NCBI GenBank assembly: GCA_964616135.1
Contig: CAZTTQ010000030.1
Location: forward strand, 1 to 9,994
Length of the DNA stretch: 9,994 bases
Direction of reading: 5' to 3'
Origin: JAJYIV01 sp964616135
Lineage (GTDB): Bacteria; Patescibacteriota; Patescibacteriia; UBA9934; GWF2-40-263
In this document: positions 1 to 6,730 of the stretch, piece by piece
How positions within the stretch are numbered: position 1 is the stretch's first letter
Layout: every line of letters starts with the position of its first letter
Notes under the pieces: generated by a model
Database searches by the model: none
Told to the model about the DNA's origin: nothing
What the model saw: the letters and a program-made list of their open reading frames with translations, nothing else
Translations under genes and position numbers: made by a program

Positions 1-2
1 CC

Positions 3-398
3 AAAACCGCCGGCGCTTACACGCCGGGCCTCGGCCGCCGCAAGGAGGCCACCGCCCAAGTCCGCCTTTCCGGCGGCGAGGGCAAGTTCACGGTCAACGG
101 CCGTGACATGAAGGAATACTTCCCGGTGTTCAACCTCCAGAAACTGGTCATGGCGCCCCTCGTCACGGCCGGCCTGGAAGGGAAATACGACGTTGCGGTG
201 ACGGTCGCAGGCGGCGGTATCGCCGGCCAGGCCGGCGCCGTCCGTCTCGGCATTGCCCGCGCGCTCATCGCCTTGAACGCAGACCTCCGCCCGTCCCTCA
301 AGAAGCTCGGCCTCTTGAGCCGCGACGCGCGCGTCCGCGAACGCAAAAAGTACGGCCACAAGTCGGCTCGCCGCTCCCCGCAGTGGGCGAAGCGCTAA
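3..398 (+). CDS. rpsI: 30S ribosomal protein S9, 5' end cut by window edge
   Basis: Small-subunit ribosomal protein S9, whose C-terminal tail reaches the P-site tRNA. The open frame runs in from the window edge and gives 131 residues, close to full length for S9 (about 130), so only a short N-terminal piece is missing. Family hallmarks are visible: the GRRK motif near the N-terminus, the GGGIAGQAGAVRLGIARAL block in the middle, then LLSRDARVRERKKYG and the basic terminal ARRSPQWAKR (the family usually ends in SKR or similar). It stops with TAA and is followed 10 nt later by a strong hairpin. In most bacteria rplM (L13) lies directly upstream; that would be outside this window. Identification is by motif reading and is very secure; the start codon is not visible. 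Confidence 0.97.
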   Translation, partial: KTAGAYTPGLGRRKEATAQVRLSGGEGKFTVNGRDMKEYFPVFNLQKLVMAPLVTAGLEGKYDVAVTVAGGGIAGQAGAVRLGIARALIALNADLRPSLKKLGLLSRDARVRERKKYGHKSARRSPQWAKR

Positions 399-408
399 AG
401 CCGCAATC

Positions 409-440
409 AAAAACCTCTCCGAGAAATCGGAGAGGTTTTT
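409..440. terminator. Bidirectional rho-independent terminator between rpsI and the DUF1653 gene
   Basis: A perfect 9-bp stem, CCTCTCCGA (414-422) with TCGGAGAGG (427-435), encloses a GAAA tetraloop. It is flanked by five A on the left and five T on the right. On the + strand it ends in a U-tract 10 nt after the rpsI stop. On the - strand it begins just after the DUF1653 stop codon (444-446) and also ends in a U-tract. One element can therefore terminate both convergent genes. Confidence 0.93.
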
Positions 441-443
441 GCT

Positions 444-716
444 TTACGCGACGCGCTTGAAGCGGGGAATCGGTGCGTCCACGCCTTTTCGGACGTCCGC
501 CAGGAACTGCGCGGCGGGGCGGACCCAGGCGATCGGGTTGCCCGGCTTGCGGTACATGACGACCGTTTCCTCGGTTCCTTCCAGCAAACCGAGCTCCACG
601 ACCTCATACGGCGTATCGTCGGGCTTTTTGTAATGTGTCCACCGCGAGCCCGGCGGGATGAGTTGCCGGGCGGCGGCGAGGCGTTCTTCAAGGGTCAGGG
701 CGGAGGCGTGGCCCAT
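444..716 (-). CDS. DUF1653 domain protein
   Basis: Small cytoplasmic protein of about 90 residues matching the DUF1653 family: an N-terminal helix, then PGSRWTHYKKPDDTPYEV, a central EETVVMYRKPGN segment, and the family's WVRP signature followed by a PRF ending. No enzymatic function is established for this family and I do not propose one. The start is uncertain. ATG at 716 lies 10 nt beyond the stop of the upstream GerMN gene. A GTG at 722 in the same frame would add two residues. Neither has a recognisable SD, so translation is probably coupled to the upstream gene. The two genes form a unit transcribed toward rpsI and end at the shared hairpin. Confidence 0.85.
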   Translation of the reverse strand: MGHASALTLEERLAAARQLIPPGSRWTHYKKPDDTPYEVVELGLLEGTEETVVMYRKPGNPIAWVRPAAQFLADVRKGVDAPIPRFKRVA

Positions 717-726
717 AGGCACGGCG

Positions 727-1305
727 TTACTTTTGCGAAAGCGCTTCGGCGAGCGGCTTGCCGTTCAGGGTGATGGCGGCCGTCTCAAAGCCGCTGAACT
801 GATGGACTGTCGCTTCAATCTGTTCCTGGAAGCGCGGGGTATCACACGTGCCGCCGAGCGACGTCGTGCCGGACAGGGCCACGGACGCGTTGGAACCACT
901 GACGATGGCGTCCGCCTTGAGGTTGGACGCGTACAGGGCGTTGTAGAGGCCGCTCTGGCCGTAGTTCTGGTCCTTTAGGGCAAAGAGGGCCTTAAGCGTT
1001 TCTTCCAACGTGACGCCGGTCGTGGCGACCGGAACGAGGCTGTCCCCGCACCCGATGGCCTTGCCGCTGTCCCCGTTGTCGTTTAACGCGACAAAGTAGA
1101 GGGCGTGGCCGGCGGTGGCCTCACCGCCTTTTTCAATCTCGGACGGCCATTGGTCGCCCGTTTGGCCGTTAGTTTGCCCGCCTCCGCCCACTTGGTTTGC
1201 CGGGGCGGCGTTGCGCGCCGTCTTGGCATACCACGCGCCGACGCCGAAGCCGGCGATGACGACGATTCCGACGCCGATCCACATCAGGAGTTTTTGTTTT
1301 TCCAT
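727..1305 (-). CDS. Membrane-anchored GerMN-domain protein
   Basis: A 192-residue envelope protein. Residues about 8-26 form one hydrophobic segment (LMWIGVGIVVIAGFGVGAWY) after a short basic N-terminus. A Gly/Gln/Asn-rich linker (about 39-52) follows, then a domain at about 68-190 that reads as GerMN: an ALYFVALND opening strand, VPVATTGVTLEETLKALF, and a C-terminal QIEATVHQFSGFETAAITLNGK. GerMN was named from the GerM spore-germination protein, but the domain also occurs in lipoproteins such as LpqB and in many non-spore-formers, so sporulation is not implied. Cys86 and Cys154 are the only cysteines and could form an extracytoplasmic disulfide. The start is ATG at 1305. There is no SD, but a TATGAT element lies 8 nt upstream, which suggests a leaderless mRNA. 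Confidence 0.8.
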   Translation of the reverse strand: MEKQKLLMWIGVGIVVIAGFGVGAWYAKTARNAAPANQVGGGGQTNGQTGDQWPSEIEKGGEATAGHALYFVALNDNGDSGKAIGCGDSLVPVATTGVTLEETLKALFALKDQNYGQSGLYNALYASNLKADAIVSGSNASVALSGTTSLGGTCDTPRFQEQIEATVHQFSGFETAAITLNGKPLAEALSQK

Positions 1306-1313
1306 ACGATTGG

Positions 1314-1319
1314 ATCATA
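1314..1319 (-). promoter_or_regulatory. Possible -10 box of the GerMN/DUF1653 unit
   Basis: Read on the - strand, TATGAT (5 of 6 matches to TATAAT) ends 8 nt before the ATG of the GerMN gene, so transcription would start at or next to the start codon. At 17-bp spacing the hexamer is AAAGGC, a poor -35, so the call rests on the -10 alone. On the opposite strand the same 72-bp gap has TTGATT (1341-1346), a 16-bp spacer and TAAGTT (1363-1368), 9 nt before the flippase GTG. That is a weaker candidate promoter for the polysaccharide operon. Confidence 0.35.
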
Positions 1320-1377
1320 GCACGGAATGGGGAAGGGCCTTTGATTTCTTGCGTTTTCATGCTAAGTTGAGCCTACT

Positions 1378-2871
1378 GTGAGCGACCGATTGGCAAAAAA
1401 CGCGTTGTTCCTCACCCTGGCGTCCGTCGGGCAGAAATTGCTGTCCTTCGTCTACTTTTTGCTGTTGGCCCGGTTCCTGCAGCCAGAAAAGACGGGCCTG
1501 TACGCCCTGGCCCTGACTTTGGTCACCACATGCGCCGTCATTGCTGATTTTGGCATTCCGGCGGTCGTGATTCGTGATGTCGCAAAACACCCCGATCGCG
1601 CGAAAGCCACGGTGCGTCGGGCGATTGCTGCGAAGATCCCGTTCACGCTGGCTGCCATTACTGCGGCATTCACGGCGGCGAACCTGCTCGGCTATGAAGC
1701 GGACGCAAAGGAGTTGGTGATGCTTGCGGCCGGGATCATGGTCGCCGATTCCATTTCCATTCTGTCCTACGGCGTGCTGCGCGGCCTGCACGTTCTGTCC
1801 TATGAAGCGGTGGGCATGTTCGTCAGCCAGATCGTGACCTTATCCGTCGGGCTGTTGGCGCTGCAGTTTTCGCCGACGCTGCCGATGCTGGTGTTCGCCC
1901 TGACCTCTGGCAGCGTCTTCAACGCCGTCTTGGCGTCCTCGCGCGTCGCCAAGCGCTTGGGCGCGGGCGCCTTGGTGCCGGACTTCCGCTGGGAGGGGAT
2001 CCGCGGCATTTTGGCTGCCGCCTTTCCATTCTTCCTGGCCGCCGCGTTCGTACGCGTGTACAGCACGCTCGACATCCAATTCTTGAAGGTGTTTTTGGGG
2101 AACGCGGCCGTCGGCATCTACAGCGTGGCGTACAAGTTCACCTACGCGTTCCAATTTCTCCCGCTCGCCTTCGTCGCGGCGCTTTACCCCAGCATGAGCG
2201 CGGCCGTGGGACGCAAGGATACGCAGGAATTGGGCCGTCTCTTCGACCGGGCGTTGCGGTACATGCTGCTCTTGTCCGTCCCGCTCGCGTTCGGTCTTTC
2301 TGCCGTTTCGGAACGCGTCGTCCACCTGGTCGATCCGAGCTACGCGGCCGCGGCGCCCATCCTGTCCGTGCTGGCCTTCGCCCTCATTCCGAGCTTCCTT
2401 GATTTCCCAACCGGATCGTTGTTGAACGCGTCCGGCCGCCAGTCGACCAAGACGGCGCTGTTCGGTGCCACGTTGGTCGTGAACGCGGGGCTCAACTTCT
2501 TCCTCGTGCCGGCGTACGGGATGATGGGGGCCGCGTCCGCGTCCGCGTTGAGCCTGGTGTTCCTGGTGGCGGCGGGGGTACGCTTTGTTCCGGCCCTCGT
2601 GCCGGGGTACACCCTGGCCCGCGCCTTTCGCCTGGCCGCCCCGATCGCCGTCTCCGGCGCCCTCATGTATCCGGTGGCGCGTGCCGCCGCGCTGTGGAAG
2701 CACCCCTCGGACGTCCTCGTTCTTGGAGTTTCCGTGCTCGTGTCCGGTGTGGCGTACGTGGCGTTCTTGTTCCTGACCCGCGCCGTGTCCGCCGAAGACG
2801 CGGCCATGGTCCGCAAGTTGTTCCGCCGTTCTCCACCCGCCTATGCCGAAGACCCTGCTGTTGACGCCTGA
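1378..2871 (+). CDS. Wzx-type oligosaccharide flippase (PST/MATE-like)
   Basis: A 497-residue multi-pass inner-membrane protein. It is predicted to flip lipid-linked oligosaccharide from the cytoplasmic to the outer face of the membrane. The N-terminus has the usual pattern for this superfamily: a hydrophobic helix, then LLARFLQPEKTGLYALAL, then ADFGIPAVVIRDVA. About a dozen or more hydrophobic segments follow, with a second-half repeat beginning near the SFLDFPTGSLLNASGRQ region. The length fits the family (roughly 400-500). The start is GTG at 1378. It is chosen because the family similarity begins within the first ten residues and no better start lies nearby. No SD is visible. It is the first gene of a + strand polysaccharide operon, and its last 29 bp overlap the next gene. 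The substrate cannot be inferred. Confidence 0.9.
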   Translation: MSDRLAKNALFLTLASVGQKLLSFVYFLLLARFLQPEKTGLYALALTLVTTCAVIADFGIPAVVIRDVAKHPDRAKATVRRAIAAKIPFTLAAITAAFTAANLLGYEADAKELVMLAAGIMVADSISILSYGVLRGLHVLSYEAVGMFVSQIVTLSVGLLALQFSPTLPMLVFALTSGSVFNAVLASSRVAKRLGAGALVPDFRWEGIRGILAAAFPFFLAAAFVRVYSTLDIQFLKVFLGNAAVGIYSVAYKFTYAFQFLPLAFVAALYPSMSAAVGRKDTQELGRLFDRALRYMLLLSVPLAFGLSAVSERVVHLVDPSYAAAAPILSVLAFALIPSFLDFPTGSLLNASGRQSTKTALFGATLVVNAGLNFFLVPAYGMMGAASASALSLVFLVAAGVRFVPALVPGYTLARAFRLAAPIAVSGALMYPVARAAALWKHPSDVLVLGVSVLVSGVAYVAFLFLTRAVSAEDAAMVRKLFRRSPPAYAEDPAVDA

Positions 2872-3946
2872 CTTTCCGCCCCGCCGCGGCGGGGTCGCGC
2901 GCTACCTGGAGGCCGTCGCCATGGCCATCAAGGAAGACGTGCGCGTCGTGGCCGCTCCGGAACCGGACGCGGGGCGTTTTGACGCCCAAGCGCCGTTCCC
3001 GATCGAACGCGTGCCGTTGCTGTACCCGTTGTTTTGGCCGCGGTGGCTCAAAACCGTGCGCATCATGGTCGAACGCGCGCCGTCCTACCGCCGCCTGATC
3101 GTGAGTCACGTGGTGCCGTTCGGGACCGCCGCCCTGTTGGCTGGGCTGAAGACGAAGATCCCGTACGTCGTCATTGCCCACGGGATGGACGTCGCGTTGG
3201 TTGCGCGCAATCCATGGAAGAAATTCCTGGCTGGGTTGGTCTTCCGCAACGCGGAACTGGTCATCGCCAATTCCCGCGCGCTAAAAGACGAGATCCGCGG
3301 TCGTTTTGGGGCGCAACGCGTTGCCTTCGTCCACCCGGCGCTCACGCTCAGGGGCTCGGTCAAAGAATGGGAAACCACGGCGATTGCTCATGAAGGCGTG
3401 CGCCTGCTGACTGTGTCGCGCCTGGTCGCCCGCAAGGGCCACGTGCGCGTGTTGGAGGCGATTCACCGCTTGCGCGAACGCGGGGAACTGCCCGCGGACC
3501 TGTCGTATACGATTGTCGGCGACGGGCCGATGGCGGATGCCATTGAGCGGCGCGCGGTGGACTTGGGGATCGACGACCTGGTGCATTTCCGCCGCGGCGT
3601 GGCGGACGATGCCTTGCCGGAGATTTACCGGTCCCATGACGTGTTCGTCATGCCCACCACCGCCAAGGGCGCGGACCGGGAAGGCTTTGGGATTGTGTAT
3701 TTGGAAGCCGGCGCCTACGGGCTGCCGTGTATTGCGACGCTGCAGCCGGGCGTGGATGAAGCGGTCTTGGACGGCAGCACGGGCACCTTGGTTCCCGACG
3801 GCGATATTGAAGCACTGGCCCGCGCCATCCGCCGCCTGGCCCTGGACGCGGACGCCCGCAAGAATTTGGGTGAAGCCGGCCGCCGCCGCGCGCAGGAGGA
3901 ATTCTCCCGCGCAAGACAGGCGGAAAAATTGAGACATTTACTGTAA
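2843..3946 (+). CDS. Glycosyltransferase family 4 (GT-B fold)
   Basis: Cytoplasmic or membrane-associated sugar transferase of 367 residues, full length for GT4. The N-terminal acceptor domain opens with TPDFPPRRGGVARY (8-21), including the glycine-rich loop, and carries an AHGMD motif (112-116). The C-terminal nucleotide-sugar domain has VSRLVARKGH (191-200), with Arg193 and Lys198 expected at the donor phosphates, then TIVGDGPM (223-230) and the E-x7-E motif EGFGIVYLE (Glu280 and Glu288), then the helix-rich end. It most likely adds one sugar to a growing lipid-linked glycan with retention of configuration, which is typical of GT4. Donor and acceptor are unknown. It starts inside the flippase gene (29-bp overlap, different frame, no SD), so the two are probably translationally coupled. 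Confidence 0.92.
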   Translation: MPKTLLLTPDFPPRRGGVARYLEAVAMAIKEDVRVVAAPEPDAGRFDAQAPFPIERVPLLYPLFWPRWLKTVRIMVERAPSYRRLIVSHVVPFGTAALLAGLKTKIPYVVIAHGMDVALVARNPWKKFLAGLVFRNAELVIANSRALKDEIRGRFGAQRVAFVHPALTLRGSVKEWETTAIAHEGVRLLTVSRLVARKGHVRVLEAIHRLRERGELPADLSYTIVGDGPMADAIERRAVDLGIDDLVHFRRGVADDALPEIYRSHDVFVMPTTAKGADREGFGIVYLEAGAYGLPCIATLQPGVDEAVLDGSTGTLVPDGDIEALARAIRRLALDADARKNLGEAGRRRAQEEFSRARQAEKLRHLL

Positions 3947-4011
3947 CGTGTATCGTTGGACGTTCGATCCTTCAGACGTTCTACGTTACACGTTTCGCGA
4001 TCCACGATCAT
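3947..4011. repeat. Degenerate 7-bp tandem repeat array filling the GT4-GT2 gap
   Basis: Immediately after the GT4 stop codon the sequence can be cut into consecutive heptamers: CGTGTAT, CGTTGGA, CGTTCGA, then a 9-nt off-phase unit (TCCTTCAGA), then CGTTCTA, CGTTACA, CGTTTCG, CGATCCA, CGATCAT. The invariant core is CG at each unit start, with CGTT in five of eight and a variable 3' end. The array fills the whole 63-bp gap, and the last unit ends in the AT of the GT2 start codon, so there is no room for an ordinary SD. Three heptamers make 21 nt, so any reading frame through it gives a 7-residue period (RSFRRST then LHVSRST in the GT2 frame). That is why an upstream in-frame ATG at 3956 should not be taken as the GT2 start. 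Confidence 0.72.
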
Positions 4012-4708
4012 GATCTCCGTCATCATCCCCACGTACCAGCACGCCAAGACCATCGGGCCCTGCCTTGATGCCGTTTTCGCGCAGACGCTCCCGCCCGGGG
4101 AAGTCATTGTGGTGAATGACGGCTCCACGGATGGAACAGAAGAAACGTTGAAGCCCTACCTTTCCCGCATCAAATTAGTGACGCAGGAAAACCGGGGCTC
4201 CAACTTCGCCCGCAACCGCGGCTTGGGAGAAGCGAAAGGCGAGTTCGTGGTGTTTTGCGATGCCGACGTGCGCATGCGTCCGGACATGCTGGAAAAGCTC
4301 TCCCAGGCGTTGGGGGCACATCCGGAGGCCAGCTACGCGTACAGTGCGTTCAAATTCGGTTGGAAGACGTTCGGCGGCATCCCGTTTGACGCCGCGCGGA
4401 TGCGCGAGCGGAACTTCGTCCATACCACATGCCTGGTGCGCCGCGCCGCGTTCCCCGGCTTTGACGAGGGGATCAAGCGCCTCCAGGACTGGGACGTCTG
4501 GCTGACCATGCTGGCGGAAGGGAAGACCGGCATTCTGGTGCCGGACGTCTTGTTCGCGGTGGCCGTGGAAGGTACGTCCCGCATCGGTTCGTCCTGGCTG
4601 CCGCAGTTCATGTACCGTATTCCGTGGGCGAAATTGGGCTGGACGCCGCAGGTCATTCGGAAGTACGAAGCGTCCCGGGAAATCATTAGGAAGAAACACG
4701 GCCTATGA
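4010..4708 (+). CDS. Glycosyltransferase family 2 (GT-A fold)
   Basis: A 232-residue GT2 transferase. It starts MISVIIPTYQ, the classic first strand of the fold. VVNDGSTDGT (34-43) holds the nucleotide-binding Asp37, and CDADVR (83-88) is the metal-binding DxD (Asp84, Asp86). The LQDWDVWL segment (158-165) corresponds to the catalytic-base region. No long hydrophobic C-terminal segment is present, so it is probably soluble or peripheral. It would use a nucleotide-sugar donor with inversion; the sugar is unknown. The ATG at 4010 is preferred over an in-frame ATG at 3956. The extra 18 residues of the longer version are translated heptamer repeat, and the conserved fold begins exactly at residue 2 of the shorter one. 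Its stop overlaps the next start by 4 bp (ATGA). Confidence 0.92.
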   Translation: MISVIIPTYQHAKTIGPCLDAVFAQTLPPGEVIVVNDGSTDGTEETLKPYLSRIKLVTQENRGSNFARNRGLGEAKGEFVVFCDADVRMRPDMLEKLSQALGAHPEASYAYSAFKFGWKTFGGIPFDAARMRERNFVHTTCLVRRAAFPGFDEGIKRLQDWDVWLTMLAEGKTGILVPDVLFAVAVEGTSRIGSSWLPQFMYRIPWAKLGWTPQVIRKYEASREIIRKKHGL

Positions 4709-6231
4709 ATGACCAATTCTTCGGCAAGGCGTTCAAGGTGATGCTCGCCGGGTTGGCGGGCGTGTTCTTGTTGTCCGCCTTGGCGTTCCAAACGCCGTTT
4801 GCCGGCGTGCTGACCGTGCTGTGCGGTGTCGCGGCGTTCGTGCTTACGACCAAGCGGGTCGAATGGGGGCTGGCGTGCGCGGTCGCGGAGTTGTTCGGCA
4901 ATTCGCACGGCCATTTGTCCGACCTGTTCGTCGGTGGATTCGCGCTGGGAATGCGCATGGCCGTCTTTTTGGGCGTCCTGTCGGCGTGGTTCCTGCTGGT
5001 GCTCCGCCGCAAGGAAGCGTTCCCGTCCGACGACAAGCGGTTGGTCGCGTTTTTGCCGTTGTTTGCCGCCGTCGCTTTAGGGTTCGCCGTGGGGTTTGCC
5101 CAGAATCCGACGCGCCTGGCGTTTGCGGACGGGAACGGCTACCTGTACTTGGGCTACGTCCTGCCGATGTTGTCCGTGCGATGGGACGACGTGGGCCGTC
5201 GCCTGTTGCTCCAGGCGCTCGCCGCGGGGGCGATCTGGATGTGCGTGCTCACGCTCGGCCTCCATCTGGCCTTTACCCACGTGCCGCGCGCCGCGTTGTC
5301 CGGCGTATACACGTTCATCCGTGACACGCGTACCGGCGAATTGACCGACATGGGCGGCGTCTTCCGTATCTTCCTCCAGGGACAGTTCTCGACCGTCATC
5401 CTGTTTTTACTGCTGGCGGTTCCGTCGTGGCTGAAAGACGGTGTGCGCAATGTGGGAGTCACCGCGCTTCTCTGGGCGACTATCCTGATGAGTCTCTCGC
5501 GCAGTTTCTGGATCGGCCTGATCGCGGCCGGGGCGGTGATGCTCGCATTGCTCCTCTGGTCGAACGGCTTCGGGCTGAAACGTTGGGCGAAGGCGGTCGG
5601 CGTGCAGGCGCTCGCGGCCGTGGGTGGAATCGCATTGCTGCTGGCCATCGCCTTTATTCCGCTGCCGGGATTCTCGGCACATTTCTCCTCATTCTCGGAC
5701 CTGTTTGCTTCCCGCACCACGGATATCGGGGACGTGGCGATCTCCAGCCGATGGAACCTATTGCCCGAAATGGTGAAAGAAATCAAAGAAACCCCCGCGC
5801 TCGGCAAAGGCTTCGGGGAAGAAGTGACGTTCAAGACAGACGACCCGCGCGCCCGCGCCATCAATCCGGACGGCACGTGGACGACGTACGCGTTTGAATG
5901 GGGCTGGCTCGACCTGTGGTTGAAGATGGGGGTGCTCGGCCCGCTCGCGTTCCTGTTCCTCTTCGCGTCTCTCGTCCGCGGTCTCTGGCCTATACTGGCG
6001 ACGGATCGCCAGTGGTTGGGGATCGGGTTCCTCGCCTCGCTCGCGTGTTTGGCGGCCATCAACGTCTTTACGCCGTACCTGAACCACCCGCTCGGGCTCG
6101 GGCTGCTGATCTTGATCCTGCCGTTTATCGCGGATCGTCCGTTGCGATCCTCTCCTCTCGGAGGGGAGGTGAAGAGGAGCCTGGATGCAGTTCCCGTTGC
6201 ACCGCCGGTGATGGCGACGGACGCGAAATAA
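4705..6231 (+). CDS. O-antigen polymerase/ligase-like membrane protein (Wzy_C family)
   Basis: A 508-residue polytopic membrane protein with roughly eleven hydrophobic segments. The Wzy_C-type core is visible: a membrane segment ending in LMSLSRSFWIGL (261-272), then a large external loop of about 320-400 containing SSRWNLLPEMVKEI and ALGKGFG, then TYAFEWGWLDLWLKMGVLG before the last membrane segments. This arrangement is shared by Wzy polymerases and WaaL/PglL-type ligases, which act on undecaprenyl-linked glycans outside the membrane; sequence alone does not decide between them. It joins GT2 through a 4-bp ATGA overlap. A weak AGGAAG lies about 11 nt before the start. The last 28 or so residues are hydrophilic, and part of them (481-495) is encoded by a palindromic repeat, so this tail is probably not functional core. 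Confidence 0.86.
   Translation: MNDQFFGKAFKVMLAGLAGVFLLSALAFQTPFAGVLTVLCGVAAFVLTTKRVEWGLACAVAELFGNSHGHLSDLFVGGFALGMRMAVFLGVLSAWFLLVLRRKEAFPSDDKRLVAFLPLFAAVALGFAVGFAQNPTRLAFADGNGYLYLGYVLPMLSVRWDDVGRRLLLQALAAGAIWMCVLTLGLHLAFTHVPRAALSGVYTFIRDTRTGELTDMGGVFRIFLQGQFSTVILFLLLAVPSWLKDGVRNVGVTALLWATILMSLSRSFWIGLIAAGAVMLALLLWSNGFGLKRWAKAVGVQALAAVGGIALLLAIAFIPLPGFSAHFSSFSDLFASRTTDIGDVAISSRWNLLPEMVKEIKETPALGKGFGEEVTFKTDDPRARAINPDGTWTTYAFEWGWLDLWLKMGVLGPLAFLFLFASLVRGLWPILATDRQWLGIGFLASLACLAAINVFTPYLNHPLGLGLLILILPFIADRPLRSSPLGGEVKRSLDAVPVAPPVMATDAK
6145..6189. repeat. Palindromic repeat embedded at the 3' end of the polymerase gene
   Basis: The DNA reads TCCTCTCCTCTCGGAGGGGA at its core. C6149-C6155 can pair with G6160-G6166 (7 bp with one G-T) around a TCTC loop. 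A second option pairs TCCTCT (6148-6153) with AGAGGA (6173-6178). In frame it encodes RSSPLGGEVKRSLDA (residues 481-495). From memory, a similar SSPLGGEV-type translation marks small dispersed C/T-rich palindromes seen in many bacterial assemblies; copy number here cannot be judged from one window. Confidence 0.5.
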
Positions 6232-6246
6232 CATTCACATTTTTCT

Positions 6247-6693
6247 ATGGAACGAAATGCTCAAGGAGATATGCCGCGTCCGCGTGTCGGGATCGGCGTT
6301 CTCATCGAAAACGGAGACGGCAAGGTGTTGCTCGGGTTGCGGAAAGGCTCCCACGGTGCGGGTGAATGGAGCTTTCCGGGCGGCCATTTGGAATTCGGCG
6401 AGACGGTATTTCAGACGGCGATTCGGGAGGTGAAGGAAGAGACGGATCTGGACGTGGCTTCCTGTGAGCTCATCTCTGTTGCGGATGAAATGCGCTATAT
6501 CGAGACGGATAACAAGCATTATTTGAACCTGGGTGTGCGCGTCCGATACGAGGGAGGCGAACCGAAACTCATGGAGCCAGGAAAATGCGCGGAATGGCGC
6601 TGGTTCGCGAAGGATGCGCTTCCGGGACGGATGTTGGAGGGGACGCAACTCGTCTTACGAAATTACGCAGCAGGGAAGATTTATCAGCCGTAA
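6247..6693 (+). CDS. Nudix hydrolase, NUDT15/MTH2-like
   Basis: A 148-residue nucleotide diphosphatase, predicted to cleave (deoxy)nucleoside triphosphates or related nucleotides to the monophosphate with divalent metal. The Nudix box runs from Gly46 to Leu68: G-x5-E52-x7-R60-E61-V62-x-E64-E65-x-D67-L68. The usual final Gly is replaced by Asp67, while the metal-binding Glu residues are all present. The layout around it resembles human NUDT15: LRKGSHGAG before PGGHLEFGET, and EPGKCAEWRW near the end. Substrate remains inferred. It follows the polymerase by 15 bp and probably shares its transcript. Two starts are possible: ATG 6247, used here, with no SD; and ATG 6271, which has AAGGAG only 2 nt upstream, too close for a good SD. 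The conserved fold begins after both. Confidence 0.88.
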   Translation: MERNAQGDMPRPRVGIGVLIENGDGKVLLGLRKGSHGAGEWSFPGGHLEFGETVFQTAIREVKEETDLDVASCELISVADEMRYIETDNKHYLNLGVRVRYEGGEPKLMEPGKCAEWRWFAKDALPGRMLEGTQLVLRNYAAGKIYQP

Positions 6694-6696
6694 TAA

Positions 6697-6721
6697 AACA
6701 AACGCCCTCGCGGGCGTTTTG
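6697..6721 (+). terminator. Rho-independent terminator of the polysaccharide/Nudix operon
   Basis: The stem AAACGCCC (6700-6707) pairs perfectly with GGGCGTTT (6712-6719) around a TCGC loop. It starts a few bases after the Nudix TAA and is followed by a short T-run that breaks to GCG. It closes the + strand operon that begins at 1378. Confidence 0.85.
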
Positions 6722-6730
6722 CGTTTGAAT

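Noticed and set aside
1840..2816. Open frames on the - strand within the flippase gene (1840-2703 and 2340-2816)
   Set aside because: Their products are charged and low in complexity, with no domain, while the + strand encodes a coherent polytopic membrane protein.
3941..3990. GTAACGTGTA versus TACGTTACAC in the GT4-GT2 gap as an operator or terminator palindrome
   Set aside because: The inverted similarity is partial and is explained by the heptamer units containing both CGTGTA-like and CGTTACA-like variants; there is no T-run and the downstream gene appears co-transcribed.
3956..4009. Longer GT2 start at ATG 3956 (18 extra residues)
   Set aside because: The added residues are translated 7-bp repeat with a 7-residue period; the GT2 fold begins right after the ATG at 4010.
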